DNA of 64,000 nt from Myotis daubentonii (Eukaryota; Chordata; Mammalia; Chiroptera; Vespertilionidae), in assembly GCF_963259705.1 (NCBI RefSeq), contig NC_081846.1, positions 57,627,205 through 57,691,204 on the forward strand, given 5' to 3'. Every line of letters starts with the position of its first letter. The first letter of the stretch is position 1. The notes beneath the pieces are model-generated. The model saw only the letters and a program-made list of their open reading frames with translations. It made no database searches and was not told the origin of the DNA. Of the stretch, positions 49,470 through 63,825 are shown in pieces. The position numbers were made by a program, and so were the translations under genes.

Positions 49470-50130
49470 GACTACTTGATATTTAATCTTCTCTGCATCT
49501 CCTTGATTACTGTAATTTCTTTGTATCTATATCCCCCCTTCCTTCTGATTCTCCTCACATCATCCCCCTCCACTCTCTGACCCCATGTAAATTAGGCCTC
49601 CTGGCTGACCTTCCAGGGCTACAAAGTCTGTCTTGCTCATGGGCCTTAGTAACTAAGTCACAGGGACTTGAGAAACCATTTTCTGGACTGTTCTTCTCCC
49701 TGCTGGAATGCTCTTTTGTCCTCCCCACACCTTTTCATCAGACTAACACCAACTCATTCTTCAGGTATGGGCTTAAGTCACTTCCTTCCAAAGGTCTGAA
49801 TTCAGGAGAGGGAACAGCGGGGATAAAAAGGCAACATAGGTAGGTGACAGTAAATTTCCCCAGGGCCAGCTTTTGACCTAGTCTTAGACCCATTCTGATT
49901 TTTGTTTAGAGCCAAAATAAGGGACTATACAATGGCAGTGCCCTAGACTCCTGTTCTAACATTCATCTCACTTTTTGTAATTACTCATTTGTTTGCCTAT
50001 GGCACTGATTAAACATAAGCCCTATAAAGTCAAGAGCATTGTTCACTGTTGTCTCCCCAGTCCTAGCGTTATGCCTATCGCATTATAGATACTCAATAAA
50101 AATGTATCAAATGAGCAAATGCTTCCATAG
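49470..50130 (+). repeat. L2-like LINE 3' region
   Basis: 'ctccctgctggaatgctctt', 'actcattcttcaggtatggg', 'cactgttgtctccccagtcc' and 'gatactcaataaaaatgtat' follow the L2 3' end. Confidence 0.6.
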
Positions 50131-50134
50131 AGAT

Positions 50135-50310
50135 GCCATAGGGCAGACATCTGCAAACTACAATTCATGGACGAAATTCAGACCGTCTTTGTAAATAAAG
50201 TTTCTTGGATCACAGCCACATTTGTTCATTACGTGTTGTCTATGGTTGCTTCCATAATACAAAGCCTTAAGTACTTACTATCTGGCCTTCTATTGAGCAC
50301 AGCCATATCC
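50135..50310. repeat. Old hAT-type MITE remnant
   Basis: 'gacatctgcaaactacaatt', 'tttgtaaataaagtttcttg', 'atcacagccacatttgttca' and 'tgtctatggttgcttccata' match a widespread mammalian hAT MITE; ends are eroded. Confidence 0.6.
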
Positions 50311-51644
50311 TTCTGGGTTTTTATAACTTTCAGTGTTGATCAACATGGGGTTAATTTAGGAGATCCACCTAGGGACCCAAGGTGGGCTCTGATGAATGAG
50401 CCTTGGTGGGTCAGACACTTTTTACATAAGTCAAACAAGTGGCTCCTTGAATTATTTGAAATATCCTAGGAATAGGAAATGATTGAAAAGGAAGTTGAAA
50501 ATGTGGGCATCAAAACGATGTCTTGCTAATATTTAGATGTGTTAGGACATGTGTATCCTAGTTAAAGTCTTTCAGAGGCCAAAAGAAAGGCATCCGGAAG
50601 GATAGCTCATCTGGCACTGATGCTCACATTCCCCTCTGTCGGGATGGACACCTACAGAAGTCCTTTCACTTTAGTCCCACCTTTGAGCGCCTCGGGTGGA
50701 CTTTATTCCTGGACCACAGTTGTGGGAAGAGCCCAGTCTTTCTAATTATGTCTGTTTCTGGGGAAGCATGGCCCAGCCACCTGAAGCTCTGTGATACTGG
50801 ACAAGTCATTCTCTAGTGTTTTGTTTGAGGATTTCAGAAGGTCCCTTCTTGCTCCAAAAATATGTAGTTCTCAGACAAAAATCTCAGCCCTTTTTAGAAT
50901 TTTCCTTCAGTCTTGTCACTCTGTCAGCCAAACGTCCCTGTTACAGTGCTCTGTCTGTATCTGCACATGGCGACAGAGTAAAATGGCCCCTCGCATGATC
51001 TGCTCCCAAAGAAAAGGTTGAAAAAATAACTTGACCTCAGGTCAGGGTGGAAGCATGAAGAAGGCCCTTCCCAGAGGCCTGACCAGCCAGGAGGCAGGGA
51101 GAGGGGAAGCTCTGGGAAGACTTGAGGAAGCTCTAGCTGGCCCTTCCCTAAAGGCCCAGGGTGGCCCATTCTGGTGTGTTGATGAGGAAAAGAAACAGCC
51201 AAGAAAAAGGATGCAGTCACCAGCATGAGCTAAACACAATGTGTTCCTATGATGTGTGCTTACTTAGCTGACAAATAAGGCAATTAATAGTGATTATTTC
51301 TTTTTACTTGAAAGCACTTGTTTCTGTCACTTACGAAATCTCTACACCTCAAAATTTACTGTACCCCTCAAAACTTTCTCTTATCCTGAAAACATACTCC
51401 TTAGCAATTCTTCCACTCTTCCCCATAAGAACACCTAAGTCCACCCCAGTTTTCCACGGAGAGAAAATAAAAGGAGATAAAAAGAAAATATTTCTTTAAT
51501 TTCGTGAAATGTCCTCAAGCTGAGCTTCCTGACACTCCTTAGCCCATCTGGATTTCTGCTGGGTTTGGGGAATGTTGGTGTCTTTTGGCAGCTGCTTTGC
51601 AGGGAACAATCCCTGGGATTTAACAGTAGAAGTCAAACATCTCA

Positions 51645-54601
<2,957 letters not shown>

Positions 54602-55469
54602 TCAGAACCGAGGGGCAGCTCTCGACGTTAATGATTTTACTTTATTTTTTAGTAGCTTATCTAAGAGTATGTGTAGATGTTATGGGTTATGTTCGTGAGT
54701 TAACTAATTTGCATCATTGACCTGTCATTAAGACACACAAGTTTTTTGGTGCTTAATTAGTAAAGAAAAAGATCCTCACGAAATCAAAGCAAGTGTTGCT
54801 TCTGTTCAAGTCAGTGTTTCCTTGTGTTTTAGTTCGCAGGGAACATGAGCGAGCTCCTCAGGTGACATCAGCAGCCTCCTGTTGGGCATTAGCAGGCTAA
54901 ATGCTCGGTAAGTAAATAGTGAGCATGGGGGATGCAAGTAACATAGCAAAAGGGGAACTATAAGGTGTAGATATGTTTCTTCATCCCAAATCCCCAGTCA
55001 GAAGTTTTTATTGTAAAATGTGCTATGTTCACGTAAAGCTTTACAAAAATAATCACATCAAAAATTTCTTCTCACTCAGAAGAAATTCTCCTGGAACAGG
55101 CCTTGTTGTGGACTGGAAATCTCACTACAGTATTTCATCAGCTCCAGTAATTTGGTTTTTCTGTATTCACAATTTAACATCTCTGGAATTTCAATAGGCA
55201 TGGCAGTCAAGAGTGTCACATCTAATAAAATACGGTTATAAAATTGTCTTAGAGGCACTTGTGTAATAGCCTATAAGGGATCCATGAGGGGTGGGAGCGG
55301 TGGATGTGGGAGAGGATCAGAATGGCCTCCTAGCAGCATGGATGAGCTGCCAGCCTGGTGGGTACCAGGATGAGCAGCAGCAGGTGTCAGAGGCCCGAGG
55401 TAGCACAGCCATCAGGGCATCTAAGCTAAGTGGGGAGGTGCAGAGCCTGCAGAAGCTCAGTGACAGATA

Positions 55470-55730
55470 AGGCAGCACAGTGGTGAAGGGCCTGCCCTTG
55501 GAGATAAATATGGCTTTGCACCCAAACCCATCACGGACTAAGCAACCTGCTGAGTGTCACCCATGTCCTCTCTATGTGCCTCCGATTGTCATCTCCAATG
55601 TAGAAAACACAGTACCCTTTGGATGGTTTTGTAAGGAGAAAATAGGATCGACTATGGCAGAGGACGTTGTACAAAGCCAGGTGCCTTCTGAGCATTCGAC
55701 AAATGGTAAGTACTACTTGTCATATCATGT
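55470..55730 (+). repeat. MIR SINE
   Basis: 'gcagcacagtggtgaagggc', 'ctctatgtgcctccgattgt' and 'ttttgtaaggagaaaatagg' and a 3' end with 'gagcattcgacaaatggtaa' give a long, diverged MIR. A 135-codon frame across it is chance. Confidence 0.6.
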
Positions 55731-57099
55731 AGCAGTTTCCTGCCCTGCTCTTCAGCTGGCTTATTGTTTCTGTATTGCAGAACTTAGTACAAAAGAAGCT
55801 GGTTCAAGTCCAGTGAGAAAAGGGCAGTTGATGGTGCCTGGCCGATGTGGGCAGCACGAGGCAGAGGATCAGAAGGATTACTGGTGAGGGCACGCACAGG
55901 GAGAAAGAATATCTGTCTAAGGAAATACTGAACTGAGGTTGTAGAGTAGGCACCCCCATTCACAAATGTCTTACTATGACTATTGGGTGGTCTGGTTACA
56001 TGATGTGTTCTGTTTCCATTTAGCAATATTCCAATTTCAACTATGGGATGTAATTATCCTTTTATCCGCCCTCTGCTTCTCTTCTATCCTCATTTTTGTC
56101 TTTTCTGTGGCTTCTGATGAGTTTCCCTGATGGGGCTTAAAGTTGGTAATGAACTACAGTGGGAGTGAGCCATACAGGCTGGGTAGCAAAGAGAGTAAGA
56201 CCGTGGTCTAAAGTGAGTTTCTAAGTTATTATTGATTACTTATAAAAATTTTCCCTTCTGTTGGTATGGACAATTAAGACTTAGCTCAAGTTCTAAGTAC
56301 AAAGATGGTGGTTTTTTTGTTTTATTTTTGTTTTCAAAATACAGTAGTTTGAAAATAACCTCATTGTGTAGTGCCAGTGAATGTAAATTACAACTATTTA
56401 GATTGACCATAAAACCAAAAACAGATGTTAGAATAGCTTACAGTTTGAATTCTTCTTTGAACTCTAGGTATTGCTGTAATCAACAGGAATTTCTGAGTGC
56501 TTCTAGTGACATAAAGATGATAGGTATAGACAGAGCATTTTCATTCTTGAAGCCTTACCCTTAAATCAGACTTACTAAATATCACCCCCAGCCACAATTT
56601 TAAGTCTGGCTGCCTTAATGAGAAGTAAAATACGGCTGAGGACCACCAACCAGCACTGACCTTAAGAGACGCTTACTGTGATTTACGTCCAAACGAAATT
56701 ATCGTTTGTCCTGGTTTCAACAAAGAAGATAAAAGTGCATTGGGAAGAAGTCTGAAGCATTACAAAAACGTGTTAAGTACTTTGCTATAGGCTGCCAGTA
56801 TTAACTCACTTTCAAATATGCCTGCTGTCTCAAAAGACTTACCTTTGCCATGTTGTTATTAACCTGGTCCTATTGCAGCTTGGGTATGATGTATGTTTAC
56901 AAAGGAGTATAAACACTTCTAAACTGTGTATTATAGAGTGTTATAGGGTAATTCTTTTTCATGTTGCTTGAAATTTCTAGGGAGAGATTAGAGGTGATGA
57001 TGGTAATTTTATAAAAGACATATTAGAGGTTGAGTTTGAGTAGATAAGGTCTAATGCTCCTCCACTATATTTTTAAATTTTGAGGCATCCCAGTCAGTA

Positions 57100-57510
57100 T
57101 GACAAAGTCACCAAAGCTGCTTCTCCTTCTTGCTGGGAATGCAACTAAACTCTACTTCCCAGCCTCCTTTCCAATTAGAGAAGGCCGTCTTCCTCAGTCC
57201 AGCCACTAGAATGTGAGCAAAAGTGATGGGTGCCACTTCCAGTGCCAGCCCATAGAAATCTCCCATCGGTGATCCCACAGATGGTCTTCTCCCGTCTGCT
57301 GGGTGGGTGTTGACACTCAGAGAAAATTTGCAAGTCACTGCGCAAAGGTAACAGAGCATCAAGATGGAAGGAGCCTGGGTCCCTGAGTCATCAGTTGGAG
57401 GAAAGCCACATATCAACTGGGAACACCCATTTTTTTGTACTTGATATAAATAAGAAATAAACTTACATTGTGCTAAGCCACTGATATTTTGCAGTACCAG
57501 CTAGTGAAAA
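57100..57510 (+). repeat. MaLR/MLT1-type LTR fragment
   Basis: 'ctacttcccagcctcctttc', 'actagaatgtgagcaaaagt' and 'taagccactgatattttgca' occur in the order of MLT1-like LTRs. No internal retroviral sequence accompanies it. Confidence 0.55.
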
Positions 57511-57622
57511 CTTAAAGAATATAGTAAGAAAATAGAAATAATTGTCAAAATCTATAAGGTTGAAGTTTTACACACCCACAGTTCTCCTTTCCTTGGAAGA
57601 TAATGCTATTAATAATATGGAC

Positions 57623-57723
57623 TAACTGTTAACTGGTTAATAATGCAGATTAATTATTAACTGGTTAATAATCTGCATTAACCAGTTAACAATTAATCCG
57701 CATTATTAACCAGTTAACAGTTA
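57623..57723. repeat. Palindrome of AACTGGTTAATAAT units
   Basis: Arms 57623-57669 and 57677-57723 (47 bp each) are reverse complements with only a few mismatches, around a 7-base centre. Each arm itself holds two copies of the TTAACTGGTTAAT motif. A further partial copy runs at 57733-57760 into the mariner edge. Confidence 0.85.
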
Positions 57724-57763
57724 ATTCATATTATTAACTGGTTAATAGTTAATCTGCATTAAT

Positions 57764-58995
57764 AATGTGGATTTTGTAATCAAGGAAAACAAAATAATTT
57801 CAAGAGAAACATCAAAAGTGCTTTATTCAAAGTAATGTCCATCGCTAGCTACACATTTCCCCCATCTTTCAGGTAATTTGTGGATACTGTCCCAATAGAA
57901 CTTTTCTTGTTTTGAGGCAGACCATTCAGAGACCCAATTTTCTACTTCTTCGTACGTTTTGAAGTGCTGCTCAGAAAGTGTGTGTGCCACCAATTGGAAC
58001 AAGTGATAATCTGAAGGAGCAAGGTCTGGTGAATACGGTGGGTGGGTTAATACTTCCCAGGCAAGATCTTTTAACGTGTCTTTAACTGGTTTTCAAGTGT
58101 GTGATGGTGTGTCATCATGAAGCAAAATTACTTTGCAGTGTCTTCTGGCTCATTCTGGTCGTTTTACGATCAAAGTGTGGTTCAAATGGATTATATGTTG
58201 TCGGTAGCGATCAGTATTAACGGTTTCACCTGGTTTTAAAAGCTCATAATACACCACACTTTCCTGATCCCACCAAACGCAGAACATTGTCTTCTTTACA
58301 AAGCGATTTGGCCTTGTAGTCGATGTTGATGGTTGACCTGGATCAACCTATGATTCTGTGCATTTGGGATTCTCAAAATAAATCCACTTTTTATCGCCAG
58401 TCACAAGACTTTCTTTTGTGTTGTTGAAGCAACAGTTTACTAATGACTTTTTGGTTTTACATTTGTCTTTCGTTCAGATGGTGTGGCACCCATTTTCCTT
58501 CCTTTAAAATCTTTCCCATTACTTGTAAATGATCAGAAATTGTTTTCTCAGCACCGTTTAATCTTTCTGCAAATTGTTTTTGAGTTTGACACGCATCTCC
58601 ACCCAATAATGCTTGTAATTGTTGGTCTCCAAACTTTTTCGGTTGACCTGGACGTTCTTTGTCTTTCACATCGAAATCATCGCTTTTAAAGCATTTAAAC
58701 CAGCATTCACAAGTATCTTGAGATGGAGCATATTCACCATCAGCTTCCCAAAGTATACAATAACTTTTCAGCAGCACTTTTCTTCAAAATAAAGTAATGA
58801 ATTAAAAAACTTCACGCAAATGCTCTTTTTTTTTGGCATGAAATTCGACATTTATAAAAATATCTATGATGTTAACTCCTTCAGAAAATTTGATATATGA
58901 TGTTTTTGAAGCTTCTTGTCAATACAACGAAATAGCATACATATCAAATCACATATATATAATCATATGTGTAACTCCATCTATTGAAAAAATCC
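57764..58995 (-). mobile_element. Mariner transposon, dead copy
   Basis: This 1.2-kb element on the minus strand has matching ends, TTAATAATGTGGATTTT, at 57764-57780 and, inverted, near 58987-59003. The N-terminal transposase part (58777-58457) is open for 106 codons: a helix-turn-helix region with KERPGQPKKFGDQQLQALLG and ISDHLQVMGKILKEGKWVPH. Downstream, catalytic-domain landmarks remain: TGDKKWI, LLHDDTPSHT and YSPDLAPSDYHLF, the last being the D34D signature. A stop follows the N-terminal frame and others interrupt the catalytic domain (for example 58095-58093), so no active enzyme can be made. Confidence 0.88.
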
Positions 58996-59340
58996 ACATT
59001 ATTAACCGGTACACCTTGTGTCCATTTTAATGGTGTTTATAATAGAAAATACTTTTACATAAAGGTCAAAAGTAGACTATATAATGTATGGCTTAGTCAC
59101 TTGACTTCCATAAATAATGTGTCTCCAAGAAAATGACACAATATGGGGAAAATGTTCATGACATAAAGTGAAGTAAAAAATTTAGGATGCAATTATATAA
59201 TTCCAACTATTTTAAAATCTGTTTATTAAAAAGAATTGGGAGAAAAGAAAATAGGTTGATGTCTATGTTTAGATGGTAGGAGTTTTTTAAGGTGTATTTT
59301 TAAAAATTATTGCTTAGTTTTGTTGTATTTTCCCAGTTTT

Positions 59341-59563
59341 GTTTTTATTTAAATATATTTTATTGATTTTTTACAGAGAGGAAGGGAGAGAGATAGAGAG
59401 TTAGAAACATCGATGAGAGAGAAACATCGATCAGCTGCCTCCTGCACATCTCCCACTTGGGATGTGCCCGCAACCCAGGTACATGCCCTTGACCGGAATC
59501 GAACCCGGGACCCTGGAGTCTGCAGGCCGACGCTCTGTCCACTGAGCCAAACCAGTTTCGGCA
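59341..59563 (-). repeat. Young VES SINE, minus strand, with 14-bp target duplications
   Basis: Layout from tail to head: AT tail, 'acagagaggaagggagagag', 'acatcgatcagctgcctcct', B-box region and 'ccactgagccaaaccagttt' with cggc. ATTTTCCCAGTTTT is exact on both sides (59327-59340 and 59564-59577). It is closely similar to the SINE at 42683 and clearly the same subfamily (GCCGAAACYGGTTTGGCTCA start). Confidence 0.95.
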
Positions 59564-59765
59564 ATTTTCCCAGTTTTAAGTAATGGACATGAGCTGCTTT
59601 TATTACATACATATATGTAATTCCTTCAGAGAATGAACATCAGTTCCTATTGGGACCTCTGACATTTTACCAGCTGAATGAGTAAGGTTTATGATGAGAA
59701 AATAAAAGAAAATATATCAGCAGGGGAAACATGATAGTTTTTCCCAAAGTTAGAAATACTTTTAC

Positions 59766-59883
59766 CTTTACATCCTCTAACATTGCTGCTAGGTTGTGTG
59801 TTTTTGTTCCTAAATCCAAGTGATAGAGAATGTCTTCATCCATAGAATCCAGGTAAGGATTTTTAACATGAACAAAACCTTTC
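59766..59883 (-). pseudogene. UPP2: UPP2 exon 2 (sequence intact)
   Basis: This 118-bp minus-strand exon lies between 'tatttttcccag' and GTAAAG|gtaaaag. One base completes a codon and 39 open codons follow: KGFVHVKNPYLDSMDEDILY, HLDLGTKTHNLAAMLEDVK. It is the N-terminal segment of uridine phosphorylase 2, before the phosphate-binding loop in the next exon. The first coding exon, expected upstream at higher coordinates, was not found before the L1 at 61809. It may lie beyond the window or be too short to see. Confidence 0.88.
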
Positions 59884-60049
59884 CTGGGAAAAATAATATT
59901 AAAAAAAGATGTGAAGAAATTTAGAGAGAAAGCCTGTGATAACCGCTAGCCCAAATATTGGACACAAACTTTCATTTAGGATTGAATGATTTGTCATGAA
60001 GCCAATATTATTATGCTACTATAATAAAAACAGTAGCACCACTAATTAA

Positions 60050-60280
60050 TAATAACAATAATAATAATAATAATAATGGCTAATATTTTCTGTGCACACA
60101 GGCATAGCTTTAAGCATGAAAATTGCACACTGCCATAAAAACTACGTATAGTTTTAATAAACATTCTATTAGGTAAGCAATACTAACAAATGCAATTTAC
60201 AAGTGAAGGAGCCAAGACTTGCAGAAGTTGAGAAACTTGAGCAAGATTTTACAACCAGTAGACGACAGAACCGTCTTTTC
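60050..60280 (-). repeat. MIR SINE, antisense, next to (AAT)n tract
   Basis: An AAT microsatellite (60050-60076) precedes 'taagtgaaggagccaagac'-like antisense MIR text, including 'aaacttgagcaagattttac'. Confidence 0.5.
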
Positions 60281-60334
60281 TACCCCATTCTTGTCTGGCC
60301 CTCATGGTCCTTTTCCTTCTTTGCATGGGTGGCT

Positions 60335-60490
60335 GTGCAACATAGGCTCCTGGGGTCTGTAGTCAGATTGCCTGGGCTCCACCACCAGTTCAACCATATA
60401 TGTACTCATTGTGCAGCCTTGGGTAAGCTATTTTATCTTTGTTCTTTGAAAGTCTCCTCATCTGTAAAGTGGGGATAGTGAAAAAAATAA
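60335..60490 (+). repeat. MIR SINE
   Basis: 'agattgcctgggctccacca', 'gtgcagccttgggtaagcta' and 'ctcctcatctgtaaagtggg' are clear MIR text. Confidence 0.75.
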
Positions 60491-61514
60491 CTGCTTTGCT
60501 AGATTGCCCTGAGGCCTATATGAGCCGAGCTGGGCTACTGTCCTTCCTCTCTCTCAGTAAAATAATGCAAGATGGTGAGCTGACTGCTGCTGTAGGAATG
60601 ACCTTAATTCCATCTAATTCATATTTATAAGGCACATCATCTTCAGTCCTTGGTATTGCAGTAGTGATTACACACAACTGTAATCATTAGCGATAATCAT
60701 TATCCCATACCACAGCGGGTCAAGCCGTCTCTGCCAAGAACTATCTGACTTCTTCGCTCTATGTTCCTTCCATTTCCCAGTAAATGTCTCTACACATTTT
60801 AACAAAACTCTTGTGTTTTTCTATATTTCCAATGACGTTTGCTCATTAAAAAATAGTTTTAAAAACACTGGTGCCCAGGACCCACTGAATTTAGAGACTG
60901 AAAAATATTTTTGAAATCTTCTCAGGTAATCTGATGTGCAACCCAAGTTGAAAATCCCTTTTTAGGCCTTTGTTCCTGAAGCATCTTTCTCCCTTCCCTC
61001 CATTGTTCACATGTGGGAATCCTACTCATTCCTCAAGGTCAAATTTAAATATCACCTCCCCCTGGAAGGCTTTTCCCGAGCATCTTCCCTCCCCAGTCAG
61101 TATGAATTCCCACCCCACACTGTGCTCCTAAAGCATGTATTTCACGTTAAGGCTGATCGATAGCACTTCAAGGGTTAATTTTCTGTCTCTCCAGAAAAAT
61201 TGTGAATTTTCTCATGCAAGCTGTCTCATATATCTTTTTTTAATCCCCAAGTCTTAACAGATTTTATTTGTTAAATTAAATTTAAAGTTCGGGAAGTGGA
61301 ACTATTAATTTTCCGCTCAAAAACATTTAGGGTAACAAATTCTTAATTAGTTAGTGGATCATGGCTGGTTTAAAAAAATAAAGCATTCCCTGAGGTTAGT
61401 ACACTTTACTACTTCAGAACAAGCCTCAAAGCCCCCAAGCGAAAGGACACCTCCTTTCCTCTCCTGCTGACAGGCAGGAGGACATGCACCAGTGATCCCT
61501 TGTGGAAAAAGTGT
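60491..61514. other. Unassigned; MER5-like remnant near 60845-60965
   Basis: MER5-like text (ctcaggtaatctgatgtgca) lies at 60845-60965, and 60970-61150 has L2-like style. No UPP2 first exon or other gene was found. Confidence 0.4.
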
Positions 61515-61655
61515 GTCGATTCACCAGCAGCATTGCCATGGAGGCGTGTTAGAAATGCAAAATCTCAGGCCCCACGCAGGACCTCCTGAATCAAAATCTG
61601 CCTTGTAAGCAACTCCTATGTGATTTCTGTGCACAGTAAAGTTTGAGAAACATGC
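61515..61655 (+). repeat. MER5A-type hAT remnant
   Basis: 'agcagcattgccatggaggc', 'gttagaaatgcaaaatctca', 'ggccccacgcaggacctcct' and 'gtaaagtttgagaaacatgc' follow MER5A. Confidence 0.6.
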
Positions 61656-61816
61656 CATCCACTTCCTCTTCCAACTTCTCTTACTTTTCTGCTTGACTCG
61701 GCCAAACTGCTTTCCCTCTCTGATGCTTCTCTGGATTCCCAGCTGACTCTATCCTTACCCTAGAAGGAGTGCCCTTCATCTACTTCAGTGATTTCAAATT
61801 CTAACTCCGGGGAGAA

Positions 61817-61829
61817 CCAAGATGGCGGC
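61817..61829 (+). promoter_or_regulatory. YY1-type site at the L1 5' end
   Basis: CCAAGATGGCGGC lies 9 bases into the element. In L1 a YY1 site at this place sets the transcription start. The same motif starts the short element at 42325. Confidence 0.6.
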
Positions 61830-63825
61830 GATATAGGCAGCCGTGTCCCAGGTCGTGTCCCGGAGCAAATGGAACGAGCAGCTGAAGCTAGTAACACTCA
61901 CACCGAATTGGCGAAATTGCTCAGCTGGTGAGAGGGTCTACAGCCGGGAAGAGCAGAACTCCCCTGGTAAGGTAAAAAAAAACCAGGGATTTGGGCAGGA
62001 AAGTTTGCCAGACCTCTGAGCCCAGAGAGTCCGAGGGAGACCGCGTGGCAGACAGCCGCGTCCCTTGGGACAGGCACAGCCCCTGACGGGGGAAAGGAGA
62101 ACCGCGGGATTCCTGGCGCCGCCAGGGAAATTGAGAGCTGGGTTCTGTGATCACGGAGGACTGAGCCTAAAGGGGGCAGCCTGAAGAGCTGACCTGACCA
62201 TGCAGTCCCGGTAAGAGAAGAAGCTTACAGAAACCAAGCCTTCCCCGTTTCCGCGGCCGGCATTTGTTTGTTTGTTTTCACTGAATCCTGTTCATGGGAC
62301 ATTTCGGATACAGACACTCACCTGTGCTGAAGAGAGGGAGAGTGTGCTGGGGAGTGGAATCTGGGGAGAGACTGGGGAAAGAGGGGGAGCCGGGAGAGGT
62401 GGTAGTGAATTGAGTGCTGAGACACCCCAGAGCCCCGGACTGGGGCAGCCGCCCGCTCCTGAGAGGGAGTCTCCTCCCCCCAGCCCCCAGGCAAGGAGCA
62501 CAGCCACACCCAGATTCCACCCTGTACGAGATCAAGGATTAAGATAACCTGATCAGTCCCTGGGAGTTAACAGGGTCTGGCCTATAGGGGGATTTTCAAT
62601 CCCAGCAACAACATAGCGCCCGTAACTAACTATTACGCAGTCAGCTCTGGGCAGTGAACTTCCACTGGACAGAGAGGCCCTATAGCCTCAGAGGCCAACC
62701 CCAGAACACTGCCACCCAGAGGCTGACCCACAAACTGACTCTTTGCTAAACACAAAATAAGGCAGTCTGGGAAATAAATGCGGCATGCTTTAAAATAAGG
62801 ACTGTGGTTTACAACACAGAGGAACAGTATATCGCAGGGAAACTCAACACTCTCCTGAATACCTGGAAGGTCTAAGGCGAGCCACACTGAAGAATAGAAG
62901 AAACGAAGGACCTTCACTACTGCAATTTTTTTTCTTTTTTCACTTTTTAACTAAGAAACCAATTTTTTTTTCATTCTTTTTTTTTCTGTTCTTTTTTTTT
63001 CCTTTTTTTTTCTTTTCTTTCTTTTCTTCTTTTTCCATCACCTGATTTTACCCTTTTAATTACTACCTTCTTATTTTTTACCAGTATTATTACTGCTACC
63101 ATTTTACCATTTTTTAAAGTGCCATTTTATTTTTTCTTTATTTTATTTTGGGATTAGTGTTCACCATTCTATTTTCATCGTTATATTATTGATTGTTTCT
63201 AGTTTGCATTCATATCCAGGGAGCTGTTGCTGGAATTTGTTGGGATTAATGGCTGTTCTATAGGAGTATTCTCCTCATATAAAAAATCTCTTCCCTCTTC
63301 CACTTCATTCTCTCTTTTCGCTCTTTTTTTTATTTTTCCTTTTCTTTTCTCGCTTTTATTTTCCCCCTTCCTTTTTCCCAATTTCATTTTTGCACTCCCT
63401 TTTTTTGGTCCCTACTTTTCTTTTCCTTTTTCTCTTTGATCTTTTTCTCTTCCTTCTTCCTTATCCCCTAATTCTCTTAATTCAGGTGGTCACCTTTAAT
63501 TGGGGTTATTAATATCGTGAATATATTTGTGTATAGTGCCTGGTACGTGGTGCCTTGTTGTGTTGTATTTTGTGCCTTTAAATCAACGCAGCAGATCCAA
63601 GCAACAGCAACCTCCTGAGCACCTCATCCTCTGCTGAGGAACAGCAGCTGTACGTGAAACCTCGCCCCACCAGCCGGAAGAGCCACCACAGCTGTGAACA
63701 ACACCCACCAGAGGAGCTGCTGCCAACTGAAGAGCAGCTGCTACCGCAACCGCCCGAAGAGCAACCACAGACCAAGGAGTCACTGCCACCAAGGGAGCAA
63801 CCACTGAACAACTCAACGTCTAGAT

